Below are positions 1 to 6,035 of a DNA stretch of 6,035 nucleotides, piece after piece. The position numbers and the translations under genes are program-made. This stretch comes from an uncultured Bacteroidia bacterium. GTDB lineage: Bacteria > Bacteroidota > Bacteroidia > Bacteroidales > UBA932. The notes below the pieces were generated by a model. That model did not search any database. It had not been told where the DNA came from and saw only the letters and a program-made list of their open reading frames with translations. Location: contig CADBPH010000178.1 in the NCBI GenBank assembly GCA_902796455.1, forward strand, positions 1-6,035. Reading direction: 5' to 3'. Position 1 is the stretch's first letter; each line of letters begins with the position of its first letter.

Positions 1-395
1 ATCGTCGTCATCAACTGGACGACATTGCCCGGGCCGAGACCGGCGCAGGCGAAGGACTTCTTTTCATTGTACGCCAACCGTTGCAGATCCTTTTCCGTGC
101 AGCAGAATGTCACCGGATCCCCGAGGGTCCCGGATGTGGTGATGTAATCGATCACCTTCTCCCGGGGGCAGCACAGGAAATCCTCGTTGAACAACTGGAG
201 ATCTTTCTTTTCCGTAAACGGGATGTCCACCAGATCCTCCAGAGAACGAATCCGGTCCACATCGATTCCGCAACGGGAAAACATCCGCTGGTAGTACGGA
301 GCGTTCCCTTTCAGATATTGGAGCGCCGTATGGAGTTTCTCTTCCTGGAACGCCTTGATGACGGCGGGAGATTCAAATTCAATGTCAGGTTGCAT
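1..395 (-). CDS. PaaK-like adenylate-forming ligase (phenylacetate-CoA ligase family), N-terminal part, cut by window edge
   Basis: The start codon is at 395 and the reading frame runs off the left edge after 131 complete codons, so only the N-terminal part is seen. The protein begins MQPDIEFESPAVIKAFQEEK. It then has the N-terminal helical region of PaaK-like enzymes (PYYQRMF near residues 33-39, EDLVDIPFTEKKDLQ near 53-67). The adenylate-forming phosphate-binding loop follows as DYITTSGTLGDPVTF at about 83-97, and then LAYNE and QLMTT. Family members activate a carboxylic acid with ATP to an acyl- or aryl-adenylate and pass it to CoA. The real substrate cannot be read from the sequence, and phenylacetate should not be assumed. 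The protein has no signal peptide and is expected to be cytoplasmic. It is the last gene seen in the operon, 28 bases after the esterase stop, with a GGAG 12 bases before the ATG. The N-terminus resembles a PaaK paralogue common in Bacteroidales. Either it supplies an activated acid to the pathway upstream, or it is an unrelated gene that follows by chance. Confidence 0.88.
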   Translation of the reverse strand, partial: MQPDIEFESPAVIKAFQEEKLHTALQYLKGNAPYYQRMFSRCGIDVDRIRSLEDLVDIPFTEKKDLQLFNEDFLCCPREKVIDYITTSGTLGDPVTFCCTEKDLQRLAYNEKKSFACAGLGPGNVVQLMTT

Positions 396-397
396 GA

Positions 398-416
398 TTA
401 CAGGTTTCTCCTGCAA
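398..416 (-). other. Short inverted repeat in the gap before the PaaK-like gene
   Basis: Minus strand TTGCAGG-AGAAA-CCTGTAA can fold into a 7-base-pair stem (one G-U pair) with a 5-base loop. It overlaps the GGAG ribosome-binding candidate and ends 3 bases before the ATG. It has no U-tract, so it is not a convincing terminator. It may be a weak translational control hairpin or chance. Confidence 0.3.
408..411 (-). promoter_or_regulatory. Weak Shine-Dalgarno for the PaaK-like gene
   Basis: Read on the minus strand, GGAG lies 12 bases upstream of the ATG at 395, longer than ideal spacing. It sits at the edge of a possible small hairpin (398-416), which could affect access. It is the only ribosome-binding candidate in the 28-base gap. 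Confidence 0.4.
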
Positions 417-450
417 ATATACATCATTCTTCCCGCATCCACTCAATAAA
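414..450 (-). promoter_or_regulatory. Possible Bacteroidetes-type internal promoter before the PaaK-like gene
   Basis: Minus strand TATATTTG (414-421) exactly matches the Bacteroidetes -7 consensus TAnnTTTG. A TTTATTG (444-450) lies 22 bases upstream as a possible -33 element, a little further than the usual spacing of about 19 bases. The -33 part lies inside the end of the esterase gene. If real, it would give the PaaK-like gene its own transcript with a leader of about 20 bases. A single 8-base match is weak evidence. Confidence 0.28.
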
Positions 451-1272
451 TCGGTCAAACCAGACATGGGCGGAAAAATCCCCGTCCGAGGTGCCGAATC
501 CATGGCCGCCATCGCTAAAAAGATGATACTCATGTGGTATCGAGGCCGAAGCCAGGGCCTGGTCCATCGCGGCGGCATTGCGCGGATCGACAACGGGATC
601 ATCCTGGCACACAACCAGGAACGTCCGCGGCATGTCGGAAGGAACCGTTTTCTCGACGGAAAGCGCCTCCCGGCACGAAGCATCCCGCCGGCTCCGCCCC
701 ATCAATCCCCGGCGGGACCGCCTGTGCACCGTCTCCTCATCCGACATGGTCACGACCGGATACACCGCTGCGACAAACGCCGGATGTGGAAAGGCATGCT
801 CGCCGGTATACAGGGCCAGATGTCCCCCCGCAGAGAAGCCCATCAACCCGATCCGGTCCGGGTCAATCCCCCACGGTCCGGCTTGCGCACGGACCACCTC
901 CAGCGCCCGGGCCGCATCCCGGAACATGGCGGGATGATGCGCTGCCGGCGGGACAGCCCATTCTCCGAACATAAAATACCGGAAACCGGCCGTCCGGTAA
1001 TACAACACGCATGCGGCTACGCCCTGCTGCACCAGCCTCCGGGCGACTTCCTGTCCCTCCACCCGCCGGGAAAGCCAATGGTAACTGCCCCCGGGCAGGA
1101 TGACAACCGCTTCTCCGGTTGCCGATTCCGGCGCCGGCAGGAAGACCTGCATCTTTACCTGAGCCCGGATGGAATCCACCCCTGCCCAGATATTCCGGAC
1201 CTCTTGCGCCGGCAACGGGTGACATCCCATCACCAGGCACAGTACCGTCAAGCAGAATAACCTTATTCTCAT
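424..1272 (-). CDS. Alpha/beta hydrolase, envelope esterase (acetyl-xylan-esterase-like), probable lipoprotein
   Basis: This is a complete 282-residue serine hydrolase. An oxyanion-hole loop, ILPGGSYHWL, lies near 58-67. The nucleophile elbow GFSAGG is at 145-150 (Ser147). The candidate acid is Asp225 in QDDPVVDPRN, and His257 lies in DGGHGFG. The segment from HRRSRRGLMG (about 183-192) through MPRTFLVV matches the layout of Bacteroidetes hydrolases often annotated as acetyl xylan esterase or endo-xylanase-like. The N-terminus is a signal sequence: Arg2/Arg4, a hydrophobic core, then LVMGC with Cys17 as a possible lipidation site. Met at -2 makes this lipobox imperfect, and cleavage near PLPAQ (19-23) is the alternative. 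Either way the enzyme should act in the periplasm or outer envelope. The start overlaps the exporter stop by 4 bases (ATGA), and GGAGG lies 7 bases upstream, so the start is secure and translation is probably coupled. In this context it may remove or move an acyl group on an exported lipid or glycolipid; that role is inferred from position only. Confidence 0.9.
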   Translation of the reverse strand: MRIRLFCLTVLCLVMGCHPLPAQEVRNIWAGVDSIRAQVKMQVFLPAPESATGEAVVILPGGSYHWLSRRVEGQEVARRLVQQGVAACVLYYRTAGFRYFMFGEWAVPPAAHHPAMFRDAARALEVVRAQAGPWGIDPDRIGLMGFSAGGHLALYTGEHAFPHPAFVAAVYPVVTMSDEETVHRRSRRGLMGRSRRDASCREALSVEKTVPSDMPRTFLVVCQDDPVVDPRNAAAMDQALASASIPHEYHLFSDGGHGFGTSDGDFSAHVWFDRFIEWMREE

Positions 1273-4200
1273 GCAATTACCTCCATCTCTACCCTTCCGT
1301 TTCCCTCCGTTTCTTCAGCTGTGAACGTCAGGTTGGCAGGAAGTCCGTACATCCCCCTGGCGAGGAGCAGGCTGTCTTCATCGGGAATCCGGGCCTCGAC
1401 CTGGATATCCGGATGCATCAGCGCAAAGCACCAGGCCCACTCTCCCTGACCGGCATGGCGGATGACCACGCGTTGCACGCCGGACACATCCCGGCGCATG
1501 AACGCAGGCTCTTTTGCAAGGGCGCGCCGGCAGGCGGACTCGACCGCACTGCCCTTATACAGGTATTTGTACCGCAGATAAACGGCGATATATCCCGGCG
1601 TCTCCCGTTCCCGGCAAAGTTCCTGATAATGAGAACGATACAAGGACTGATAGAACTTTGTCATCTCCCGGTATCCGCCCGAGGGAGCATAGCGGCCGCC
1701 CACCTCGACATGGATCGCGCCCCGACGGAGCATGAAATCGTGCTTGGGCAGCACGTGGTAAGCCCCGTGAAGGAAGACCGTGACCAGATCCACGTTCAGT
1801 TTTTCCGCCAGATAGAACGCACCCTTGTGGAACCGTCCGATGGTCCCGTCCGCCGTCCGGGTCCCCTCCGGGAAAACGACGACACTATATCCCCGCCGGA
1901 TGTAGCCGGCCATTTTATCGACATGATTCTCAATGCCTTCTTCAACCGGATAGTATTCCGCTTTCCGCAGGATGTATCCGTACAGCGGATTGCGCCAGAC
2001 CCAACTGTTGGTCAGGAAAACCAGGCGCGGGGAAAGCATCATCAGGCAAAGGATGTCCAGATGAGACTGGTGGTTGCAGATGACCACCGCCGGTTTCGAA
2101 AAGTCCTCGCCGGAGGGATTCTCCATGGAGAAAGAGACACCCGGGACATGGCGGATCAGAAAACCGGCCATCTTCTGCAAATACTGATGATACCGCAACT
2201 TCCGCTCTTCCGTCGGTTTTCCGGCCAGGAAATGGAAGAAAGTATGGGGATACACCACCAGGAACTGGATCAGCAGGAAAGCCAGCAGGGCGAAGAGGGA
2301 ATAGCCGATCCGTTCCAATGTCAGCGGGATATCCCGCTCGACGCCATGCTTTTGCGTTATCCAGCGGAAAATGACCGGCGGCAGGTACCAGGCCATCACG
2401 ACGACCATGAACATGCCCACGATGGTCACTTCGGCCAGGGACCGCATGGCGGGGTGACGGGCAAAAATCAGCGTACCGATTCCGATGAACATCAGCATGG
2501 CGGACAAGAAAACGCTGTTCTTGTAGACCGACAGCCGTTTTTTGCGGTAGGCATGCTCGTAAATCAAGCCCTCCGTCATGAAAATCGTATAATCATCCCC
2601 CTGGCCGAAAATAAAGGAAGCCAGGATGACATTGACAATATTGAAACGGATGTCCAGCAGGTGCATCGTTCCCAGGATCCAAAGCCAGCCGGCTGCCAGG
2701 GGAAGGAAGGATAACAAACTGAGTTCCAGGCGCCGGAAAGAGAGCCAGAGGAAGATGAACACCACCAGCGAGCAGATGAAGCCGATATAATTGAAGCTGT
2801 CGGACAGCACCTGGACCAAGGAATTGCCGACATCCGAAGCGGCGAATGCAAACGCATTTTCCAGGCTCCCGACAGCAGCCTTGACTGCCGCCTCGGAATG
2901 CGCATCCGGAACCCGGACCCGGTTCACGATGGAAACCCCTTCCGCCGTCTGCAGCAGGGATGTCCCTTCAAACGCCTGCAGCAACGGGGCGAATCCGGAA
3001 GCATCCGTTTCACTGAAATCCCGCCCGAGCAGGTCCTTGAACGGATCGAAAGCCTGGGCGGAAAAACCGGACTCCGCCAGCGCCTGGTCCAATTCCGACA
3101 GCAACTTCCCGGAGCGCCCGGACCAGAATTCCTTCCAGCGTGCAGCCCGCTCCCGCTGGCGGCCGGTCGAAGGAAGCAGGTCCCCGATTCCGCTGACAGA
3201 CAGCACCTCCCCGGATTCCTTCAGCGGGGCCAGGCGGGCCATCAATTGCTCTTGCAATGCGGCCGCTTCCTCCATCGTGCCTCCCTGAACGACCGCATAC
3301 AGCTCGGAACCGCCGGAGGCGGACAAGCCTTCTTCCAGCAGGGCCATCCCCGCCCGTTGCCGGGAGGTCATGTAATTGATATGCGACATATCCCCGTCAA
3401 AGGCCGTTTTGCTGCCGAGGATACCCATCACGATGGTGACGGCGACAAAGGCTGCCAGGACGTAAGGATTGGTTTTCTCATTGTCGGGCAGCAGGGCTCC
3501 CGGTTCCAGCACCCGCCGCTGCGAGACTGACGGCCGGGGCCGGACGAATTGCGGCAGGAAAACCAGTACGAACAGGATGGTCCCCACCAGCATCAGGCCG
3601 CCGAACAGGCCGAGATCCCGCATGGCAGCTGCATCCAGCCAAACCAGGCAAAGGAAAGCACTGACCGTCGTTATGTTGCCAATCAGCAAGGGCGAAACCA
3701 TCTCCCGGAGCGATGCGCGGACGGAATGACTGCCCTTGAGGGAATCCAGGAAATGCAAGGGATAATTCACCGCAATGCCGATGATGACCGACGCCACGCC
3801 CAGGACGATGATGGAAATACTGTCCCGCAGCAAAGAAACCGCCGCCAGCGAGAAAAGCCCGCCGAACAGGATCGAGGCGCCGATCCAGAAGATATCCGAA
3901 ATTCTCCGGAAAGACAGCCAGAGCAGCAAGAAGATCAAAATCAGCGAGATACTGACCGCGAGCAGACTGTCTTTCTTGATCCGGTCCGCATTGGAAACGG
4001 CGATCAGCGGAGCGCCCACCGCAGAAATATCCATATCCGGCCATTCAGCGGACATCCGGCTGACTGCCTCTTCCAGCATACCGGCAATCCGGGCATTTCC
4101 GGCGGTTTCGCTGCCGCCGAACGGGGAGGTCATGAAGCCGATCCCCACTTTCCCGTCCCGGGTATAGAGATGCCCGTCCAGAAGGGTGAATCCGCCCGTC

Positions 4201-4784
4201 GGCGCCTGGTCCCGGAATGCCGTCAGGACCGGTGAAAACAAATGGAGCGGATCACTTCGCAAGGTTCGCTGCATCGCGCCGGACCCGGGCAGCAGAAGCA
4301 TCCGGCGGTTTTCCTGCAACGTATTCCGGACATAGCCGGGAAGATTCAGCAGCGAATCAATCCTCTGATAATCCGCTTCTTCCAGATAAAACGGCACCTG
4401 TTCCAGCAGGACGTCCGCCAAGCCGAGCGCCTGGGAAGGATCCACCGACAAAGCCGTCTCCGGTATGAGGCCGGTACTGTCCACTTCAGCCCACAACGTC
4501 TCGAACGCATCCATCGCCTCAGCGATCCGGGACACGGTATCCACGGGCTCGCTGCCCACGTAGGAGAACAGCAATGCCACGTTGTTCTTCTGCGACAGGG
4601 CCTGGTAAATCTCCGAATAGCGCTCATTCTCCGAATTGGCCGGCAGGAACTTGGAAATATCTTCCTCATAATGCAGCCGGGTGGACAGGAACAGGAAAGT
4701 CCCGCACAGGATCACCGCCAGCAAGACGGGAATCCACGGGCGACGCACCCAGGCATCGTATAGTTTCAGGAAAAACTTCACCAT
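1269..4784 (-). CDS. RND/MMPL-family exporter fused to a PlsC-type acyltransferase with a Rossmann-like tail
   Basis: The protein has 1171 residues. Residues 1-810 form an MMPL/RND permease with two repeats. One membrane helix lies near 17-34, then a periplasmic loop (about 35-270), then a helix bundle (about 272-413). The second repeat has a helix near 440-457, a loop (about 458-660) and a bundle (about 662-805). The motif LWLSFRR occurs in both bundles (288-294 and 679-685), showing the internal duplication. The second bundle keeps the proton-relay Asp-Tyr in GQGDDYTIF (Asp731-Tyr732). The matching place in the first is GIAVNYPLHF, with Asn340-Tyr341. A further helix near 826-850 leads into a lysophospholipid/glycerol-phosphate-type acyltransferase at about 865-1050, with NHQSHLD (His905, Asp910, the HX4D catalytic motif) and FPEGTR (971-976). 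Residues about 1060-1171 resemble a short Rossmann or methyltransferase-like domain. It should sit in the inner membrane, exporting a lipid or polyene product that the cytoplasmic acyltransferase may load. MMPL and PlsC proteins occur in aryl polyene and flexirubin loci. The start is 1 base inside the preceding stop (TGATG), with AGGAG 9 bases upstream. Confidence 0.93.
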   Translation of the reverse strand: MVKFFLKLYDAWVRRPWIPVLLAVILCGTFLFLSTRLHYEEDISKFLPANSENERYSEIYQALSQKNNVALLFSYVGSEPVDTVSRIAEAMDAFETLWAEVDSTGLIPETALSVDPSQALGLADVLLEQVPFYLEEADYQRIDSLLNLPGYVRNTLQENRRMLLLPGSGAMQRTLRSDPLHLFSPVLTAFRDQAPTGGFTLLDGHLYTRDGKVGIGFMTSPFGGSETAGNARIAGMLEEAVSRMSAEWPDMDISAVGAPLIAVSNADRIKKDSLLAVSISLILIFLLLWLSFRRISDIFWIGASILFGGLFSLAAVSLLRDSISIIVLGVASVIIGIAVNYPLHFLDSLKGSHSVRASLREMVSPLLIGNITTVSAFLCLVWLDAAAMRDLGLFGGLMLVGTILFVLVFLPQFVRPRPSVSQRRVLEPGALLPDNEKTNPYVLAAFVAVTIVMGILGSKTAFDGDMSHINYMTSRQRAGMALLEEGLSASGGSELYAVVQGGTMEEAAALQEQLMARLAPLKESGEVLSVSGIGDLLPSTGRQRERAARWKEFWSGRSGKLLSELDQALAESGFSAQAFDPFKDLLGRDFSETDASGFAPLLQAFEGTSLLQTAEGVSIVNRVRVPDAHSEAAVKAAVGSLENAFAFAASDVGNSLVQVLSDSFNYIGFICSLVVFIFLWLSFRRLELSLLSFLPLAAGWLWILGTMHLLDIRFNIVNVILASFIFGQGDDYTIFMTEGLIYEHAYRKKRLSVYKNSVFLSAMLMFIGIGTLIFARHPAMRSLAEVTIVGMFMVVVMAWYLPPVIFRWITQKHGVERDIPLTLERIGYSLFALLAFLLIQFLVVYPHTFFHFLAGKPTEERKLRYHQYLQKMAGFLIRHVPGVSFSMENPSGEDFSKPAVVICNHQSHLDILCLMMLSPRLVFLTNSWVWRNPLYGYILRKAEYYPVEEGIENHVDKMAGYIRRGYSVVVFPEGTRTADGTIGRFHKGAFYLAEKLNVDLVTVFLHGAYHVLPKHDFMLRRGAIHVEVGGRYAPSGGYREMTKFYQSLYRSHYQELCRERETPGYIAVYLRYKYLYKGSAVESACRRALAKEPAFMRRDVSGVQRVVIRHAGQGEWAWCFALMHPDIQVEARIPDEDSLLLARGMYGLPANLTFTAEETEGNGRVEMEVIA
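1280..1284 (-). promoter_or_regulatory. Strong Shine-Dalgarno (GGAGG) for the esterase
   Basis: Minus strand GGAGG lies 7 bases before the ATG at 1272, inside the last codons of the exporter gene. With the ATGA stop-start overlap it fixes the esterase start and suggests coupled translation. Confidence 0.65.
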
Positions 4785-5908
4785 CAGCGCGTTCTCCTAC
4801 TAAACAACCCCCGGAAGAGGCGGCTGGGCCATCCGTACACGAGCGCCGCCAGGCACAGGACGGTATTGAGCAGGCTGATCCGCGCAAAATCCCGGAAAGG
4901 ACGGAAATGCGAGACCCGCTCTCCTTCCGGCGCATAATAGACCCGGACCGGGACCTCGACCATCGGAACACCCTTCCAGCACTGGAATACAAGCAGTTCC
5001 AATTCCGCTTCATACCGCGGGGTCAGCCAGCGCATCCGGCCGAGCCGGTCTAGCTGGTACAGCCGGTATCCCGTCTGGGTATCGCCCAGCCGGACCCCGG
5101 TCTGGACAGCAAACCAAAAGTTGGAAAACCGGTTGGCGAAGGTATTCCCGCCCGGCATGTTTTCCTGCACGAGATTGCGCCGGCCGATCAGCATCGCATC
5201 CGGATGCCGGGCGGCAGCCTGCAGGAACAACGGCAGGTCTTCCGGGAAATGCTGGCCGTCCGCATCGAGGGTGATCGCCTTCGAAAAACCGCGTCTGCGG
5301 GCCTCCAGGAGCCCTGTACGGAGTGCTGCGCCTTTCCCGCGGTTGCGGTCATGCCGCAACACCGCGAGGGCGTTCTCCTTTACATGCAGGCGATCCGCCT
5401 CTGAGAGGTCTGTACTGCCGTCGTCCACGACCAGCACGTCCGGAACAATGGCCCGGACGCGGTCCAACACACCGCAGAGCGTACCGGCATTGTTGTACAC
5501 GGGGATGATGACACAGGTATCGGCAAGGGTGTATTCCGCCGCGATGCGTGCATAGGTCTGGGAATCATCGGCGATAACCGCTTTCGCCGTCAGGCTGTCA
5601 CCCGAAAGGATCACGTCCGATATCTCCACCCGGACCATTGTCCCATCTCCCGGGAACAAGGGAGAAAGGAACTTGGCGAGGGAAATGCCTTTCAGGGCCA
5701 GCGAGCGTCCCCGGGCATGGGAAAGCAGCTCCGTCACCAGCCGGAGTTCACAAGCCCCCGGCGTGATCGGAAATCCCGGAAAATGAGCCTGATACACCTC
5801 GCTTTCCGGGCACAGCCGGACCTCGAAGTGAAGCAGGTTCCCTTCTTGCCGGAAGGAAATCAACTCATAGAATTTCCCTGAATGCATAGCTTGCTTTCCA
5901 TCTGCCAT
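4784..5908 (-). CDS. Hotdog dehydratase (FabZ/ApeI-like) fused to a GT2 glycosyltransferase
   Basis: The protein has 374 residues. Residues about 8-128 are a hotdog domain of the FabA/FabZ type with HFPGFPITPG at 42-51 (His42). Where FabZ has its catalytic Glu, five residues after the PG glycine, this protein has Arg56; a Glu is present at 54. Residues about 131-340 are a family 2 glycosyltransferase. The first strand is CVIIPVYNN (132-140), followed by VDDGSTD (161-167), RNRGKGAAL (189-197), the metal-binding DADGQH (215-220) and GDTQTGYRLY (275-284), a DPM1/GtrB-like set. A hydrophobic segment near 344-360 and a basic tail suggest attachment to the inner membrane. It probably handles a 3-hydroxyacyl-carrier intermediate or thioester and glycosylates a lipid or polyene acceptor; E. 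coli aryl polyene loci are remembered as having the two functions in adjacent genes. ATG at 5908 gives a 44-base overlap with the upstream gene. ATG at 5887 (Met8) gives 23 bases and a start close to the conserved GKFYELI, so it is equally or more plausible. Neither has a good ribosome-binding site. Confidence 0.9.
   Translation of the reverse strand: MADGKQAMHSGKFYELISFRQEGNLLHFEVRLCPESEVYQAHFPGFPITPGACELRLVTELLSHARGRSLALKGISLAKFLSPLFPGDGTMVRVEISDVILSGDSLTAKAVIADDSQTYARIAAEYTLADTCVIIPVYNNAGTLCGVLDRVRAIVPDVLVVDDGSTDLSEADRLHVKENALAVLRHDRNRGKGAALRTGLLEARRRGFSKAITLDADGQHFPEDLPLFLQAAARHPDAMLIGRRNLVQENMPGGNTFANRFSNFWFAVQTGVRLGDTQTGYRLYQLDRLGRMRWLTPRYEAELELLVFQCWKGVPMVEVPVRVYYAPEGERVSHFRPFRDFARISLLNTVLCLAALVYGWPSRLFRGLFSRRTR
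4794..4798 (-). promoter_or_regulatory. Shine-Dalgarno (AGGAG) for the exporter
   Basis: Minus strand AGGAG lies 9 bases before the exporter ATG at 4784, within the last codons of the glycosyltransferase fusion gene. Stop and start share one base (TGATG), the usual arrangement for termination-reinitiation coupling. Confidence 0.6.
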
Positions 5909-6035
5909 TTATCAATTCAACGGTCCCGTCCTCCAGAACCGCGATCTTCCTGTGTCCCTTCTCCTGGCCGAGTTCGCTTTCCCGGGCGGAAAACAACCGC
6001 GTCAGGTCCCGCCGGATACCCCTGCGGACGGGACC
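5865..6035 (-). CDS. C-terminal 56 residues of an unidentified protein, cut by window edge
   Basis: An open frame enters from the right edge and stops at TGA (5865-5867). It reads GPVRRGIRRDLTRLFSARES, then ELGQEKGHRKIAVLEDGTVE, then LINGRWKASYAFREIL. The family is not recognisable with confidence. It is called as coding because it is open to the edge, lies on the same strand, ends just inside the next gene and is charged like a soluble cytoplasmic protein. The RRDLTRLF stretch faintly resembles the helix that ends many AMP-forming acyl-CoA ligases, and in related pigment loci an AMP-ligase gene precedes the dehydratase and glycosyltransferase genes, so an aryl/acyl-AMP ligase is a guess. The last 14 codons overlap the following gene in another frame. 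Confidence 0.6.
   Translation of the reverse strand, partial: GPVRRGIRRDLTRLFSARESELGQEKGHRKIAVLEDGTVELINGRWKASYAFREIL

Noticed and set aside
398..416. Hairpin as a transcription terminator after the esterase
   Set aside because: The stem is short with one G-U pair, no U-tract follows, and the next gene begins 3 bases later, so termination here is unlikely.
355..1260. A 301-codon open frame on the plus strand opposite the esterase
   Set aside because: The minus strand carries a full serine-hydrolase triad and signal sequence. The plus-strand product is Pro/Arg/His-rich and lacks recognisable motifs.
1119..2714. A 531-codon open frame on the plus strand
   Set aside because: It lies wholly antisense to the esterase and the acyltransferase/exporter gene, whose motifs (HX4D, FPEGTR, DDY) prove the minus strand. 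Its translation is rich in His, Gln, Pro and Arg with no domain pattern, as expected for a GC-rich shadow frame.
3880..3925. DNA-level direct repeat suggested by LWLSFRR in both exporter halves
   Set aside because: The repeat is visible only at the protein level (residues 288-294 and 679-685) and reflects the ancient internal duplication of RND permeases, not a recent DNA repeat.
2898..4235. Several 130-228 codon plus-strand frames opposite the exporter
   Set aside because: Their compositions are biased to Gln, Arg, Asp and Pro, they overlap each other, and the minus-strand exporter runs without interruption through the region.

Overview
All genes read on the minus strand, so transcription runs from right to left, and they look like one tightly packed operon. 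The order is: the 3' end of an unidentified gene (right edge), a hotdog dehydratase/glycosyltransferase fusion, an RND/MMPL exporter fused to a PlsC-type acyltransferase, a probable envelope alpha/beta esterase, and the 5' end of a PaaK-like adenylate-forming ligase (left edge). Junctions are 44, 1 and 4 bases of overlap, then a 28-base gap. No RNA gene, CRISPR array, insertion sequence or long repeat is visible, and there is no stretch over 300 bases without a gene.

The protein types suggest a member of the Bacteroidota, most likely Bacteroidales. The exporter-acyltransferase architecture, the esterase's sequence style and the PaaK-like N-terminus all resemble my memory of that group. GC content looks fairly high by eye (mid to upper 50s percent), which would suit an Alistipes-like or uncultured gut/rumen lineage better than Bacteroides. 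Shine-Dalgarno-like GGAG(G) sequences precede three of the genes, more than is usual for this phylum, so the taxonomic call is an inference.

Functionally the window looks like the back end of an aryl polyene/flexirubin-type pigment locus, or a related lipid-linked polyketide locus. In such loci a hotdog dehydratase, a GT2 glycosyltransferase, an acyltransferase and an MMPL exporter sit beside ketosynthases, carrier proteins and an acyl/aryl-AMP ligase. Here the proposed division of labour is chain dehydration or product handling (hotdog), sugar transfer (GT2), acyl transfer to a lipid or glycosyl acceptor (PlsC), membrane export (MMPL), trimming in the envelope (esterase) and activation of a carboxylic acid (PaaK-like). 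No ketosynthase, ketoreductase, carrier protein or aromatic ammonia lyase lies inside the window, so the pathway assignment rests on this subset.

The main oddities are stacked gene fusions and altered catalytic positions. The hotdog domain has Arg where FabZ has its catalytic Glu. The first half of the exporter has Asn-Tyr where the second half keeps Asp-Tyr. The exporter-acyltransferase ends in a short Rossmann/methyltransferase-like tail that appears degenerate.
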